Origin: JADLDB01 sp040755835
GTDB taxonomy: Bacteria > Myxococcota > Myxococcia > Myxococcales > Myxococcaceae
Assembly (NCBI GenBank): GCA_040755835.1
Contig: JBFMAB010000012.1
Location: 62,001-126,000 of the forward strand
Direction: 5' to 3'
Length of the DNA stretch: 64,000 nucleotides
Part shown: one piece after another, positions 12,788-20,948 of the stretch
How positions within the stretch are numbered: position 1 is the stretch's first letter
How the letters are laid out: each line of letters begins with the position of its first letter
Position numbers and translations under genes: made by a program
Notes under the pieces: generated by a model
Seen by the model: only the letters and a program-made list of their open reading frames with translations
Databases searched by the model: none
Told to the model about the DNA's origin: nothing

Positions 12788-12818
12788 GCCGCTCTCCCCA
12801 CCCATGGGGGAGAGCGGC
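12788..12818. terminator. Bidirectional hairpin between convergent genes
   Basis: A perfect 12-bp inverted repeat GCCGCTCTCCCC / GGGGAGAGCGGC with a 7-nt loop lies in the 48-nt gap between the basic-tail gene and the S46 peptidase, which converge. No T-tract follows on either strand, so it is either an intrinsic terminator with a weak tail or a REP-like transcript-end hairpin. Confidence 0.6.
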
Positions 12819-12828
12819 GTGACGCCGC

Positions 12829-14940
12829 CTACGGCTGACCGGCCTTCACCGGAGCTGCCGGCTTCAGCTCGTCAACGATGCGCCTGGCGCCGTAGATCTT
12901 GTCGAGCGCCTCGATCAGCGCGGCCGAGTGCACGGCGACGGCGCGGTTGACCGACTCGTCGAAGCCATAGTCGCCGCCGAGCGACTGGATGTTGCCGTCG
13001 AAGATGAGGCCGACGACCTCGCCCTTCTGGTTGACCATGGGCGAGCCGGAGTTGCCGCCGATGATGTCGTTGGTGGTCGCGACGTTGAACGGCGTCTCGA
13101 GGTTCAGCTTCGCCTTCGACGCCAGCCACGACTTCGGCAGGGCGAACGGCTCCGAGCCCGTGTGGCGCTCGAACGCGCCGGCCAGAGTGGTGAGCGGCTT
13201 CACTTCCTTGCCGTTCTCCAGGTAGCCCTTCACCTGGCCGTAGGAGAGGCGCAGGGTGAACGTCGCGTCCGGGTAGATCGATTCGCCGTAGACGGCGAAG
13301 CGCGCCTTGGCGAGGTTCTCCAGCGCCTTCTTCATCGGACCGTCGATCTCGGTCTCGTAGCGCGTGCGCACCGCGCGGGCCTCGGCGTCGAAGCTGCGGA
13401 CGAGCTCGATCATCGGGTCCTTCGACGCGTCGACCTTCGCCTTGCCGCCCTCGAACAGCTCCTTGCGGAGCCCACCGATCGCGTTGCCGTTCTTGTCGGC
13501 TTTCAGATCCTTCAGCTTCGTGCCCTTGATGGCCGCCCTGGCGACCTCCTCGGGGCTCCTCTTGCCCAGCACCTTCTTCACCACCGGGTGATCCGGCCCC
13601 AGATCCTCGCGCAGCTTGGTGAGCGACCAGGTGAGGGTGGTGATTTCGAGCTCGTCGTAGATCGGCTTGTTCGACAGCACGTTCGCCTTGAGCTGCGGGA
13701 GGCGCGCGTCGGTGTACTCCTTGAGGCGCTCGCCGTTCGGCTTGTCCTTCTCGTCGTTGTAGCGGACGATCGCGCGCGCGATGCCGAACAGGTCCGAGGA
13801 GAGACCGCGCTCGAGCGCGTTGTACTCCTTGCGGATCTCCTGGGTCTTCTTCACCAGCGCGGCGATCTCGTCCCACGTGTTGCCGTAGGCCTTCTCGAGC
13901 TCGGGCCGTGCCTTCACCTTCGCGCGGAAGTCGGCGTCGTTCTTCGCGAGCTGGGCGAAGAAGGCCTTGTCCGCGAGTGCGTCGCGGCGGCCCTTGAGCG
14001 CCTTGATGGAGTTCTCCACGCCGAAGAGGAGGTCGTTGGAGTGCCGCTTCTGCTCCTTGCCGCGCGTCTGGTACTCGGTGATGAGGCCCCGCAGCTCGGA
14101 CAGGCGGAACAGGGACAGCGGGAGCTTGTAGTCCCGGTCGTCTTCGAGCTGCGCCACGGTCAGCGTGCGGCTGGTGCCGCCCGGGTTGCCGGACACGAAG
14201 GTCAGGTCACCTTCCTTCGCGTTCTCGGTGGACCACGCGAGGTAGTGGTCCATCTTCATCGGCTTGCCGTCGGCGCCGTAGATGCGCAGGAAGCTGACGT
14301 CGAGGTCGTACCGGGGGAACATGAAGTTGTCCGGGTCGCCCCCGAAGAAGGCGATCGCGTCCTCGGGCGCGAACACCAGGCGAATGTCCTGGAACCGGCG
14401 GTACTTGTAGAGATCGTACCGGCCACCGCGGTACAGCGTGACGACCTCGCAGCGGAACTCGTCGCTGGTCGCGCACTCCTTCTCGATCGCGGCGATGGTG
14501 GCCTTCTGCGTCTCGGAGAACTTCTCGGGCGCCACGGCCTTCGTCGCGTCCTGGACGCGCCTGGTGACGTCGGTGATCTCCGCCAGCTGGTTCAGCTCGT
14601 AGGCGGGGCAGCGGGCCTCGTCGGCCTGGGTCTTCGCGAAGAAGCCGTCCTTGTTGAAGTCCTTCTTCTTCAGGCCGGACAGGTTCTCGATGCACTCGCG
14701 GGCGCAGTGGTGGTTCGTCATCACCAGGCCATCGGGCGAGACGACCGAGGCCGAACAGCCGCCGGCGATGCGCACCGACGACAGGCGCAGGCGATCGAGC
14801 CACTCCTTCGTGGGCTCGAAGCCGTACTTCTTCTTCACCGTCGCGGACGGGAAGTTGTTGTAGGTCCACATGCCTTCGTCGGCGAAGGCGGCGCCTGCGG
14901 CCAGCAAGGCCACCAGCGACAGCCGGGAAACGCAGTTCAT
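12829..14940 (-). CDS. Secreted S46-family dipeptidyl-peptidase, DPP7-like
   Basis: This 703-residue serine peptidase removes N-terminal dipeptides and is probably periplasmic. A signal peptide (residues 1-20, ending AAFA) precedes a trypsin-like fold. The catalytic His78 is in MTNHHC, an Asp is expected in DLDVSFLRIYG, and the Ser lies in IIGGNSGSPMVN. Soon after the Ser, the sequence LIFDGN has Gly where the Asp/Glu-specific DPP11 enzymes have Arg (position 673 in Porphyromonas), suggesting hydrophobic P1 preference as in DPP7. The start is the ATG at 14940 with GAGGAG 5 nt upstream; the in-frame GTG at 14946 overlaps that site and is unlikely. It converges on the basic-tail gene. Confidence 0.93.
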   Translation of the reverse strand: MNCVSRLSLVALLAAGAAFADEGMWTYNNFPSATVKKKYGFEPTKEWLDRLRLSSVRIAGGCSASVVSPDGLVMTNHHCARECIENLSGLKKKDFNKDGFFAKTQADEARCPAYELNQLAEITDVTRRVQDATKAVAPEKFSETQKATIAAIEKECATSDEFRCEVVTLYRGGRYDLYKYRRFQDIRLVFAPEDAIAFFGGDPDNFMFPRYDLDVSFLRIYGADGKPMKMDHYLAWSTENAKEGDLTFVSGNPGGTSRTLTVAQLEDDRDYKLPLSLFRLSELRGLITEYQTRGKEQKRHSNDLLFGVENSIKALKGRRDALADKAFFAQLAKNDADFRAKVKARPELEKAYGNTWDEIAALVKKTQEIRKEYNALERGLSSDLFGIARAIVRYNDEKDKPNGERLKEYTDARLPQLKANVLSNKPIYDELEITTLTWSLTKLREDLGPDHPVVKKVLGKRSPEEVARAAIKGTKLKDLKADKNGNAIGGLRKELFEGGKAKVDASKDPMIELVRSFDAEARAVRTRYETEIDGPMKKALENLAKARFAVYGESIYPDATFTLRLSYGQVKGYLENGKEVKPLTTLAGAFERHTGSEPFALPKSWLASKAKLNLETPFNVATTNDIIGGNSGSPMVNQKGEVVGLIFDGNIQSLGGDYGFDESVNRAVAVHSAALIEALDKIYGARRIVDELKPAAPVKAGQP

Positions 14941-15017
14941 CGTCACTCCTCGGGGGGTAGGGTTGGCCTTCGGTGGGCTTCTTGCTCCCCTTCCGTGACG
15001 AGCGTCAACCCGGGAAA

Positions 15018-16940
15018 TCAGCCGACCGTCGACTTCGCCCAGATCTCCTCGAACCGGGCGCGGAAGGCGTCGGCCGTCTCGTCGTGGTTCTTGATGGTGA
15101 TCCGGTTCTCCGAGTGCTTCGAGGAGGAGGACTCGGAAAAGTTGGCCGATCCCGAGAAGACGTCGTTGCCGACGACGCCGAACTTCTCGTGCATCGTCTT
15201 CGCCTTCTGGATCCGCACCTCGACGGGGTAGCCTTGCGTGGCGAGCGCCTTCAGGGCGGCCACGGCGGGGCCCGTGTAGTCGTCGTTGAGGATGACGCGC
15301 ACCGGTACGCCGCGCCTGGCCGCCTCCACGAGGCTCTTCACCTCGGGCGCCGACGGGCTCATGCCATACATGGCCACGTCGATGGTGTCCGGCGGCTTCG
15401 CGCGGTTGAAGAGATCCGTCGCGGCGACGGTGACGGACGCGTCGGAGGCCCTCACGGTGCCGTCCGCCCCGGCGACCGGGCTCTGGCGATCGCCCGCCGG
15501 GCCGTAGCCGGTGTCGCCCTTCGTGTCGCCCCAGGCCTTTGAGTTGAAGAACGCCTCCACGTCGACCGCGGTGAGCACATCTTTCAGCTTCGTCAGCGTG
15601 GCCTGCGGCACACCCAGCTTCTTCAGGTCGGACACCGAGTCGAAGTCGCCGTTCTTCTCGCGCCAGGCGACGACGGCCTCGGCCTGCTTCTTCGTGAGGC
15701 CGGCCCTGTCGAGTTCCTCGAGCGTCGCGGTATTGATGGACACGCGGCCGGAGCCGAAGCCGATCGCCTGGAGTTGGGCGTCGGAGAAGGCGGCGAGGGC
15801 GGGCACGCGCTCCTTGAGCTCGGCCATGTCGGAAAAGCGGCCGTACTTCTCGCGCTCGAGACGCACGCTGCGGGCGAGCGCCTTCGAACCGAGCAGGGCG
15901 GCCAGCCGCGCCTCGTCAGCCGCGCGGAAGCTGTTGACGTCGATGGATTTCGAGTCCGTCGGCAGGGAGTAAGGAGGATAGGAGTCGTCGGGGCGGTTCG
16001 TCTTCGCCGTGGGCGCCTTGCCGTTGGCGACCAGCATCGCGTTCCACTTCTCGCCTTTGAAGTTCAGGAAGGCGTTGGGCGAGAGGGCGGCGTTCGGGTT
16101 GTTCCAGTAGCCGGCGAACTCCTCGCCGAACTGGGTGATGGCGCGCGCGCTGGCGCTGTCCATGTTGTTGAAAACCGTGAGATTTTCGTAATTTTTCGAG
16201 TCGGCGGTGTTGGACCAGTTGAAGCTGCCGGTGATCAGCGTGTCCGGCTTGCCGTCGATGAAGGTGACGAGGCCCTTGTGGTGATTCAGGCCCTGCGTCG
16301 CCCCGTGGTTGTAGATGGGACGCCCCTGACTCGCGCTCCACAGGTAGGGGAAGTCCTTCTTGAACTTCACCTGGACGTTCGGGAGCTTCTCCTTGAGCAG
16401 CGACGGCAGGGCGTTGCCGCCGGTTTCGGAGGCCTGGCCCGAGTCGGCGATAACGCGGATGGTGACGTTCGGATTCTTCTTCGCGATGTCCGACAGGGCC
16501 TTCTCGATGGCGTCGGACTGGAACTCGAAGATGAGGATGTTGACGTCCATCGGCCGGCCGTTGGCGCGGGCGACGGAGGCGTTGAGGTCGGCGATCAGCT
16601 TCGCCTCCACGGACGCGCCCTGGAGGGTGAAGGCGTTGGTGACGCCGTCCAGGTTGCCCAGCGTCTCCATCGACTTCAGCGTGCTGGTGGCCGTCTCCAG
16701 GCCGATGCCCAGCTTGTCCGGGGTGAGGGCGCCGTTGCCGGCGGAGGCCGCCTCGAACGCGTCGGCGATGGCGCGGACCTCCTTCGCGGACAGCACCTTG
16801 TTGCCGTCGACGCCAGCCGCCTGCACCAGCGCCGCCTCGATCTTCATGCGATCGGTCGCGCTCGCCGCGCGGGCGAGCACCTGGTCGACGAGGGGACGGG
16901 CGTCAGCAGCAAGCTTCAGTCGGGAGAACGTGGTGGCCAT
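15018..16940 (-). CDS. Phospholipase D-superfamily protein with an internal helix-hairpin-helix domain
   Basis: This 640-residue protein has two HKD half-sites. The first is NHHKGLVTFID (His220, Lys222, Asp229) followed by GSFNWS; the second is MHEKFGVVGND (His584, Lys586, Asp593) followed by GSANFS. Each pairs with a conserved Gly-Ser strand as in PLD-type nucleases and lipases. Between them a ComEA-like helix-hairpin-helix (about 415-480; SINTATLEELDRAGLTKKQA) suggests DNA binding. Residues 1-100 form a helical N-terminal domain. No signal peptide is evident, so a cytoplasmic or unconventionally exported nuclease is more likely than a secreted lipase. The ATG at 16940 has AAGGG upstream; a longer frame begins inside the intergenic region. 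Confidence 0.85.
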   Translation of the reverse strand: MATTFSRLKLAADARPLVDQVLARAASATDRMKIEAALVQAAGVDGNKVLSAKEVRAIADAFEAASAGNGALTPDKLGIGLETATSTLKSMETLGNLDGVTNAFTLQGASVEAKLIADLNASVARANGRPMDVNILIFEFQSDAIEKALSDIAKKNPNVTIRVIADSGQASETGGNALPSLLKEKLPNVQVKFKKDFPYLWSASQGRPIYNHGATQGLNHHKGLVTFIDGKPDTLITGSFNWSNTADSKNYENLTVFNNMDSASARAITQFGEEFAGYWNNPNAALSPNAFLNFKGEKWNAMLVANGKAPTAKTNRPDDSYPPYSLPTDSKSIDVNSFRAADEARLAALLGSKALARSVRLEREKYGRFSDMAELKERVPALAAFSDAQLQAIGFGSGRVSINTATLEELDRAGLTKKQAEAVVAWREKNGDFDSVSDLKKLGVPQATLTKLKDVLTAVDVEAFFNSKAWGDTKGDTGYGPAGDRQSPVAGADGTVRASDASVTVAATDLFNRAKPPDTIDVAMYGMSPSAPEVKSLVEAARRGVPVRVILNDDYTGPAVAALKALATQGYPVEVRIQKAKTMHEKFGVVGNDVFSGSANFSESSSSKHSENRITIKNHDETADAFRARFEEIWAKSTVG

Positions 16941-17111
16941 GAAGTCAGCCCTTGTCGCGCACGGCGACGTCGCAGTTGCGTGGAAGAGGCGGCGATTCTC
17001 CCTCGAAAACACCCCTCGACGAGCGAAGACGCAGAGTTTACATAACGCTCATTATTCGACGTCGGCTCGTGGGGGCTCCGAGGGGAAGGCGGTGCTATCA
17101 GAGGCGCCCTC
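16941..17111. promoter_or_regulatory. Divergent intergenic region with an AT-rich patch
   Basis: This 171-nt gap separates the PLD-like gene (-) from a lipoprotein gene (+). It contains an AT-rich patch (about 17036-17057, including TTTACATAACGC and ATTATTCG), rare in this window and a plausible site for one or both divergent promoters. I could not place a convincing -35/-10 pair. Confidence 0.3.
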
Positions 17112-17672
17112 ATGCGGATCGATTGGCGTGCGGGGGCCGCGGTTCTGGGGGTGGCGGTGCTCTCCGGGTGCCCTGCGGAGAAACCGCCAACGGTCGACGC
17201 GGGTCTCCGGGAGATCGACGCGGGCGTCGTGGCGGAGCGCGTGGATGCCGGTCCGCCGCCACTGCTGCGGCTCGAGTTCATCGTGACGGCGAAGATGGAC
17301 GGCGGCGAGGCGGCGCTCGAGTTCGTCGACGGCGTGGCGGAACTCGACTCGACGTCGGGCCTGGCGCTGACGACGCCAGTGCGGCTGCATGACTACCGCG
17401 TGCGCCTGTTCGACTGGGCGGACCAGGCCGTCGCCTCCGACGACACGGCCGAGCTGTCAGACGCCGGCCTGGCCTACCGCATCGAGCTTGCCGAGCCGCT
17501 GAAGACCGGCCGGCGCTACACCCTCGTCGTGGACGCCGAGCTGGCGCCGGAGATCGGCGACGAGGCCGGCCGGCACTACGACGACGTCCGGCTGGGCCTG
17601 AAGGTCCGCGGCCAACTCGTCCCGGACCCACCGCCGAAGAACAAGCCCGGAAAGAAAAAGAAGAAGGAGTAG
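17112..17672 (+). CDS. Lipoprotein of unknown function with a Lys-rich C-terminus
   Basis: This 186-residue protein has a signal peptide with the lipobox VLSGC (Cys20), so it is a membrane lipoprotein. The mature region begins with a Pro/Asp/Ala-rich spacer, then a beta-rich domain (LRLEFIVTAKMDGGEA to LVVDAEL) that resembles an Ig-like strand pattern, and ends in a very basic tail (PKNKPGKKKKKE). No family was recognised. The start is ATG at 17112. Its stop lies 5 nt from the convergent exonuclease gene. Confidence 0.75.
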   Translation: MRIDWRAGAAVLGVAVLSGCPAEKPPTVDAGLREIDAGVVAERVDAGPPPLLRLEFIVTAKMDGGEAALEFVDGVAELDSTSGLALTTPVRLHDYRVRLFDWADQAVASDDTAELSDAGLAYRIELAEPLKTGRRYTLVVDAELAPEIGDEAGRHYDDVRLGLKVRGQLVPDPPPKNKPGKKKKKE

Positions 17673-17677
17673 TTGCC

Positions 17678-18499
17678 CTACAGCGCGAGCAGCAGCCGAC
17701 TGACGTCGTACAGCACCTCGCCGCGCTCGAAGATCGGCCGCCGCTCGACGTCCCAGGCGTTCAGCTCGGCAACGCGCCACGCGGTCCACTCGAGGACGGA
17801 TCGCAGATTGATCGCGTCGTACAGGTTGTACTCGACGAGGATCCGCAAGGCGTCGCGGCGGCCCGTCGCGTTCCACTCGCGCCACAGGCGGATCGCGTCG
17901 AAGCCCTTCACCCCCTTCAGGTGCGGCGGCCGGTGCAGCCCGAGCGCCTCTTCGACGCCCTTCAGGCCTCCTTTCAGCCTGGCGTGCCGGATCAGGAACC
18001 TCAGATCGATGTGCACCGCCGGCTCGGGAAACCGCCCGTCGAACGCCGCCCGCAGCGCCGGCACGTCGAAGGCGGCCCCGTTGAACGTCACCCAGATGGG
18101 ACTTTCGGCGAGCCGCTCGGGCACCTGTTGCAGGCTGTGGCCCCGGCGGAACGTCGCCACGCCCTGGCCGTCCATCACGCCGACCACCGTGGGCACGTTG
18201 TCGCCGTCCGCCTCGATGTCGAAGAACGCCGTGCGCTCCACGAAGTGCCCGTACAGCCGCCAGTGCTCCCTCGCCGGCACCAGCGTCGCCAGCCGCGGCA
18301 GATCCCTCGCCGCGAGCGCCTCCCGGGCCCTGGGAATCGCCTCCAGCAGCTCCGCGTCGAGGCGCGTCGACATCACCACGTCCGCCGCCGCAGCCCGCTC
18401 GAAGTCCTCCCAGGTCGCGATGCCGCGGGCCCAGAGATCCCGCTCGCGGTACGGCCCGACGCGCTTCGTCAGCTGAAACGTTCGCGGGAGGAACTCCAT
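17678..18499 (-). CDS. YprB-like RNase H-fold 3'-5' exonuclease
   Basis: This 273-residue protein belongs to the RNase H-like exonuclease group (YprB/RNase_H_2). Acidic metal-binding motifs are in order: FFDIEADG, then TFNGAAFDVPALR, then a late YNLYDAINL. These match a DEDD-type catalytic set. The N-terminal about 75 residues, including FQLTKRVGPYRERDLWARG, contain a helix-hairpin-like element common ahead of this domain. It probably trims DNA or RNA in the cytoplasm; the substrate is unknown. The ATG at 18499 overlaps the Nudix stop by one base (TGATG). It is the last gene of the long leftward run. Confidence 0.8.
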   Translation of the reverse strand: MEFLPRTFQLTKRVGPYRERDLWARGIATWEDFERAAAADVVMSTRLDAELLEAIPRAREALAARDLPRLATLVPAREHWRLYGHFVERTAFFDIEADGDNVPTVVGVMDGQGVATFRRGHSLQQVPERLAESPIWVTFNGAAFDVPALRAAFDGRFPEPAVHIDLRFLIRHARLKGGLKGVEEALGLHRPPHLKGVKGFDAIRLWREWNATGRRDALRILVEYNLYDAINLRSVLEWTAWRVAELNAWDVERRPIFERGEVLYDVSRLLLAL

Positions 18500-18918
18500 C
18501 AGCGCTTCCCAAGTTCCCCGCGCTCGAGCGCATCCAACAGCGGGAGATCCGCCTCGCAGAACGGCAGGCCCTTCATCTCGGCCGGCGTGCAGAAGCGGAG
18601 CGCCTGGGCGCCCAGCGGCTGCGGCTCGCCCGCGCGGATCGTCGCCGCGAACAGCTCGAGCTCCACCACCAGGTCCGGGTACGCGTGCACCGTGCCCCAC
18701 AGCCTCGCCCCCACCTCGAGGTCGACCGCCAGCTCCTCGTGGCACTCGCGCTTGAGGGCCGCGGCCTCGGTCTCGCCAGCCTCGACCTTCCCGCCGGGGA
18801 ACTCCCACAGGTTCGCGCGGCTCTTGTCGGGCAGCCGCTGCTGCACGAGGAACCGGCTCGCGTCCTTCGGATCGGGGATCAAGGCGGCGACGACGTGAAT
18901 GCGCTTCACAATGCGCAC
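18499..18918 (-). CDS. Nudix hydrolase, MutT-like
   Basis: This 139-residue protein carries a complete Nudix box, GGKVEAGETEAAALKRECHEEL (first half GGKVEAGE, metal-binding REC-HEEL), which hydrolyses nucleoside diphosphates linked to another moiety. LWEFPGGK preceding the box and the short length resemble MutT-type 8-oxo-dGTP or (d)CTP pyrophosphatases. Position 9 nt after the BamB-like gene and a 1-nt overlap with the exonuclease gene place it in the same transcript. Nucleotide-pool sanitising beside an exonuclease is plausible, but the substrate cannot be read from sequence. Confidence 0.88.
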   Translation of the reverse strand: MRIVKRIHVVAALIPDPKDASRFLVQQRLPDKSRANLWEFPGGKVEAGETEAAALKRECHEELAVDLEVGARLWGTVHAYPDLVVELELFAATIRAGEPQPLGAQALRFCTPAEMKGLPFCEADLPLLDALERGELGKR

Positions 18919-18927
18919 CCTACCCGA

Positions 18928-20115
18928 CTACCCGCCGCCGGTGCCGGTCAGCTGCAGCGCGAAGACGCTGCCGAGGTTCGACAGCACGTACAGCCGCGCG
19001 CCGTTGCGGCTCGACGCGAAGGCCGTCGGGGCCGCCGTGACGCCGCGCCCGGGGTTCCACATGGCGCGCACCCGGCCGGCCGAGGCGTCCACGAAGGCCA
19101 GCGAGGTGGAGGTCGGCACCACCACGTACCCGCGGGCCACCGTCAGGGAAACGCCCGCGTTGGCGCCGCGGCCCTTCTTGTCCTTGTCGGAGAGATCGAG
19201 CGACCACAAAAGGCGCCCCTGGCTCGTCTCCACCGCGCTCAGCTTGCCGTCGCCTACGCAGAACAGCGTGCGGCCCTTGAGCACCATCGACGTGATGCCC
19301 AGCTTCGCGCTCGTCCACTCGAGGTCGCCCGACTTCGCGTCGAGCGCGACGATCCCGTCCGCGTAGCTCGCGACGAAGACGTGGCCGTCCGCGACGATGG
19401 GCTGCGTGTCCACGTCGTGGAACTGCGTGCCCGTCACCGACACCTTGCGCTCCCAGCGCTGTACGCCGTCGTCGAGGCCCAGGGCCACCACCGTGCCGTC
19501 CGCGAAGCCCGCGTACACCAGCCCGTCCGCGACGGCCGGCCGCGACGCCCCGCGGATCGTGAAGCCCGACGGCGTGTCCCGCCGGTACTGCCACTTCCAG
19601 GCGCCCGAGGCCTCGTCCACCGCGAAGAGGGTGTCGTTCTGGGAGGCGACCAGCACCAGGCCCTCGGCGACGGTGGGCGTGGTGACCAATTCCTCCTTCG
19701 CGTCGTACGTCCAGGCTTCCTCGCCCGACAGCACCCGCAGCGCGTACAGCGTGCCGTCGCCGCCGGGGACGTAGGCGACGCCGCCGGAGATGGCCGCGCC
19801 CGCCGAGAAGCGGTTGGGGGTCTTCTTCTCCCACTCGACGTGGCCGTCCACCGGCGACAGGCAGCGGACGAAGCCGTCGCGGGTGCTGACGATCACGCGC
19901 TCGGTGTCCGGGTCGACGGCCGGCGCGGCGGGCTCGAGCGGTTTGAACTCCAGCAGGCCGATCTTCACCAGCGGCGTCCACCAGCTGACCTCATAGATCG
20001 CCGGGGCGCTGACGTGCGCCTCCCGCCGCGGCACGGTGGGATCGTCATTCAGGGGGATCGCCTTGCAGCCCGCGACGAGGGCCAGCGAGGCGACGATCGC
20101 GACGAGCTGCCGCAT
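18928..20115 (-). CDS. bamB: BamB-like PQQ beta-propeller lipoprotein
   Basis: This 395-residue lipoprotein (lipobox LVAGC, Cys17) is built of repeated beta-propeller blades with recurring GxLYAL/VxALD and W-containing strands (ALDAKSGDLEWTS, AVETSQGRLLWSL). It matches the outer-membrane assembly factor BamB in architecture and length (E. coli about 390). BamB binds BamA in the outer-membrane protein insertion machine. Its place directly after the YfgM-like gene and Der reproduces the enterobacterial yfgM-bamB-der neighbourhood, the strongest support for this identity. An unspecialised PQQ-like propeller is the alternative. Confidence 0.82.
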   Translation of the reverse strand: MRQLVAIVASLALVAGCKAIPLNDDPTVPRREAHVSAPAIYEVSWWTPLVKIGLLEFKPLEPAAPAVDPDTERVIVSTRDGFVRCLSPVDGHVEWEKKTPNRFSAGAAISGGVAYVPGGDGTLYALRVLSGEEAWTYDAKEELVTTPTVAEGLVLVASQNDTLFAVDEASGAWKWQYRRDTPSGFTIRGASRPAVADGLVYAGFADGTVVALGLDDGVQRWERKVSVTGTQFHDVDTQPIVADGHVFVASYADGIVALDAKSGDLEWTSAKLGITSMVLKGRTLFCVGDGKLSAVETSQGRLLWSLDLSDKDKKGRGANAGVSLTVARGYVVVPTSTSLAFVDASAGRVRAMWNPGRGVTAAPTAFASSRNGARLYVLSNLGSVFALQLTGTGGG

Positions 20116-20124
20116 CGGGGCCGC

Positions 20125-20913
20125 TTACGTCCCCGCGTCGAGGGCGATGCCCGGAGGCGGCGCCGCCGGTACGGCCACGCCCTGCGAGGTGAGCAGCGCG
20201 ATGCGCTCCTTCGCGAGGCGCGCGGCGGCGCTGCCCGGGGCGACCGCCTCGATCTCCGACAGCTGCTTCGCGCCGCCAGCCGTGTCGCCCTTGAGCAGCA
20301 GGATGCGGGCGCGGTGGTACAGCCCCATGCCCTTCATGAAGTCCGTCTTGTTTTCCTTCGCCAGCGCGTCGAAGGCGGCGATGGCCTCGTCGTACTTCTT
20401 CTCGGACTCCAGCACGTAGCCGCGGGCCTCGTAGGCGGCCGCGCGCAGCGGATCGGCCGGGTCGGCGTTCTTGAGGTACTCGTCGAGCAGCGGCATCGCC
20501 TCGGCCGCCTTGCCCTGGCGGATGAGCGCCTGCGCCAGCGGGAGCGCCGCGTTGGTGGCCGCGAGGCTCCCCGCGTTCTTCTTCCGGAATTCGGTGAGGG
20601 CGGTGATGACCGCCGCGTCCTTCTCCGCCTCGGTCTTGAACGGCGGCTCCTCGCCGGGCCTGGGCTCACCGGGATCGGCCTTCACCTCCCGCTCCAGCAC
20701 GCGCAGCGCGGCGCCGAACTCGTGCGCGGCCTGCTCCTCGCCGCGCTTGATGTACGAGTTGATCAGCGTGGCGACCAGACCCAGCCCCGCGAGGCCCAGC
20801 ACGATGCCGACGACCATCCTGCCGTGCGTCTCCATCCACGGCAGGGCCTGCTGCCCCAGCTTCTGCAGCTCGTCCGGCTTCTTCAGCTCTTTCTGCGCTT
20901 GCTTGTAGGACAT
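20125..20913 (-). CDS. YfgM-like TPR protein anchored in the inner membrane
   Basis: This 262-residue protein has a short cytoplasmic N-terminus, one membrane helix (about 33-51, VVGIVLGLAGLGLVATLI), and a periplasmic region of TPR-like helices (about 100-240; repeats of the type AxxxRGYVLESEKKYDEAIAAFDAL). This matches the YfgM/TPR_21 family that works with SecYEG-PpiD and envelope chaperones. The ATG at 20913 gives the lysine-rich start MSYKQAQKELKKPDEL; the longer open frame upstream lies inside der. Located between der and bamB, 9 nt before the latter. Confidence 0.8.
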   Translation of the reverse strand: MSYKQAQKELKKPDELQKLGQQALPWMETHGRMVVGIVLGLAGLGLVATLINSYIKRGEEQAAHEFGAALRVLEREVKADPGEPRPGEEPPFKTEAEKDAAVITALTEFRKKNAGSLAATNAALPLAQALIRQGKAAEAMPLLDEYLKNADPADPLRAAAYEARGYVLESEKKYDEAIAAFDALAKENKTDFMKGMGLYHRARILLLKGDTAGGAKQLSEIEAVAPGSAAARLAKERIALLTSQGVAVPAAPPPGIALDAGT

Positions 20914-20948
20914 CGCGCCGGGCTGTCTACGGTCGCGATCCCTCGAAG

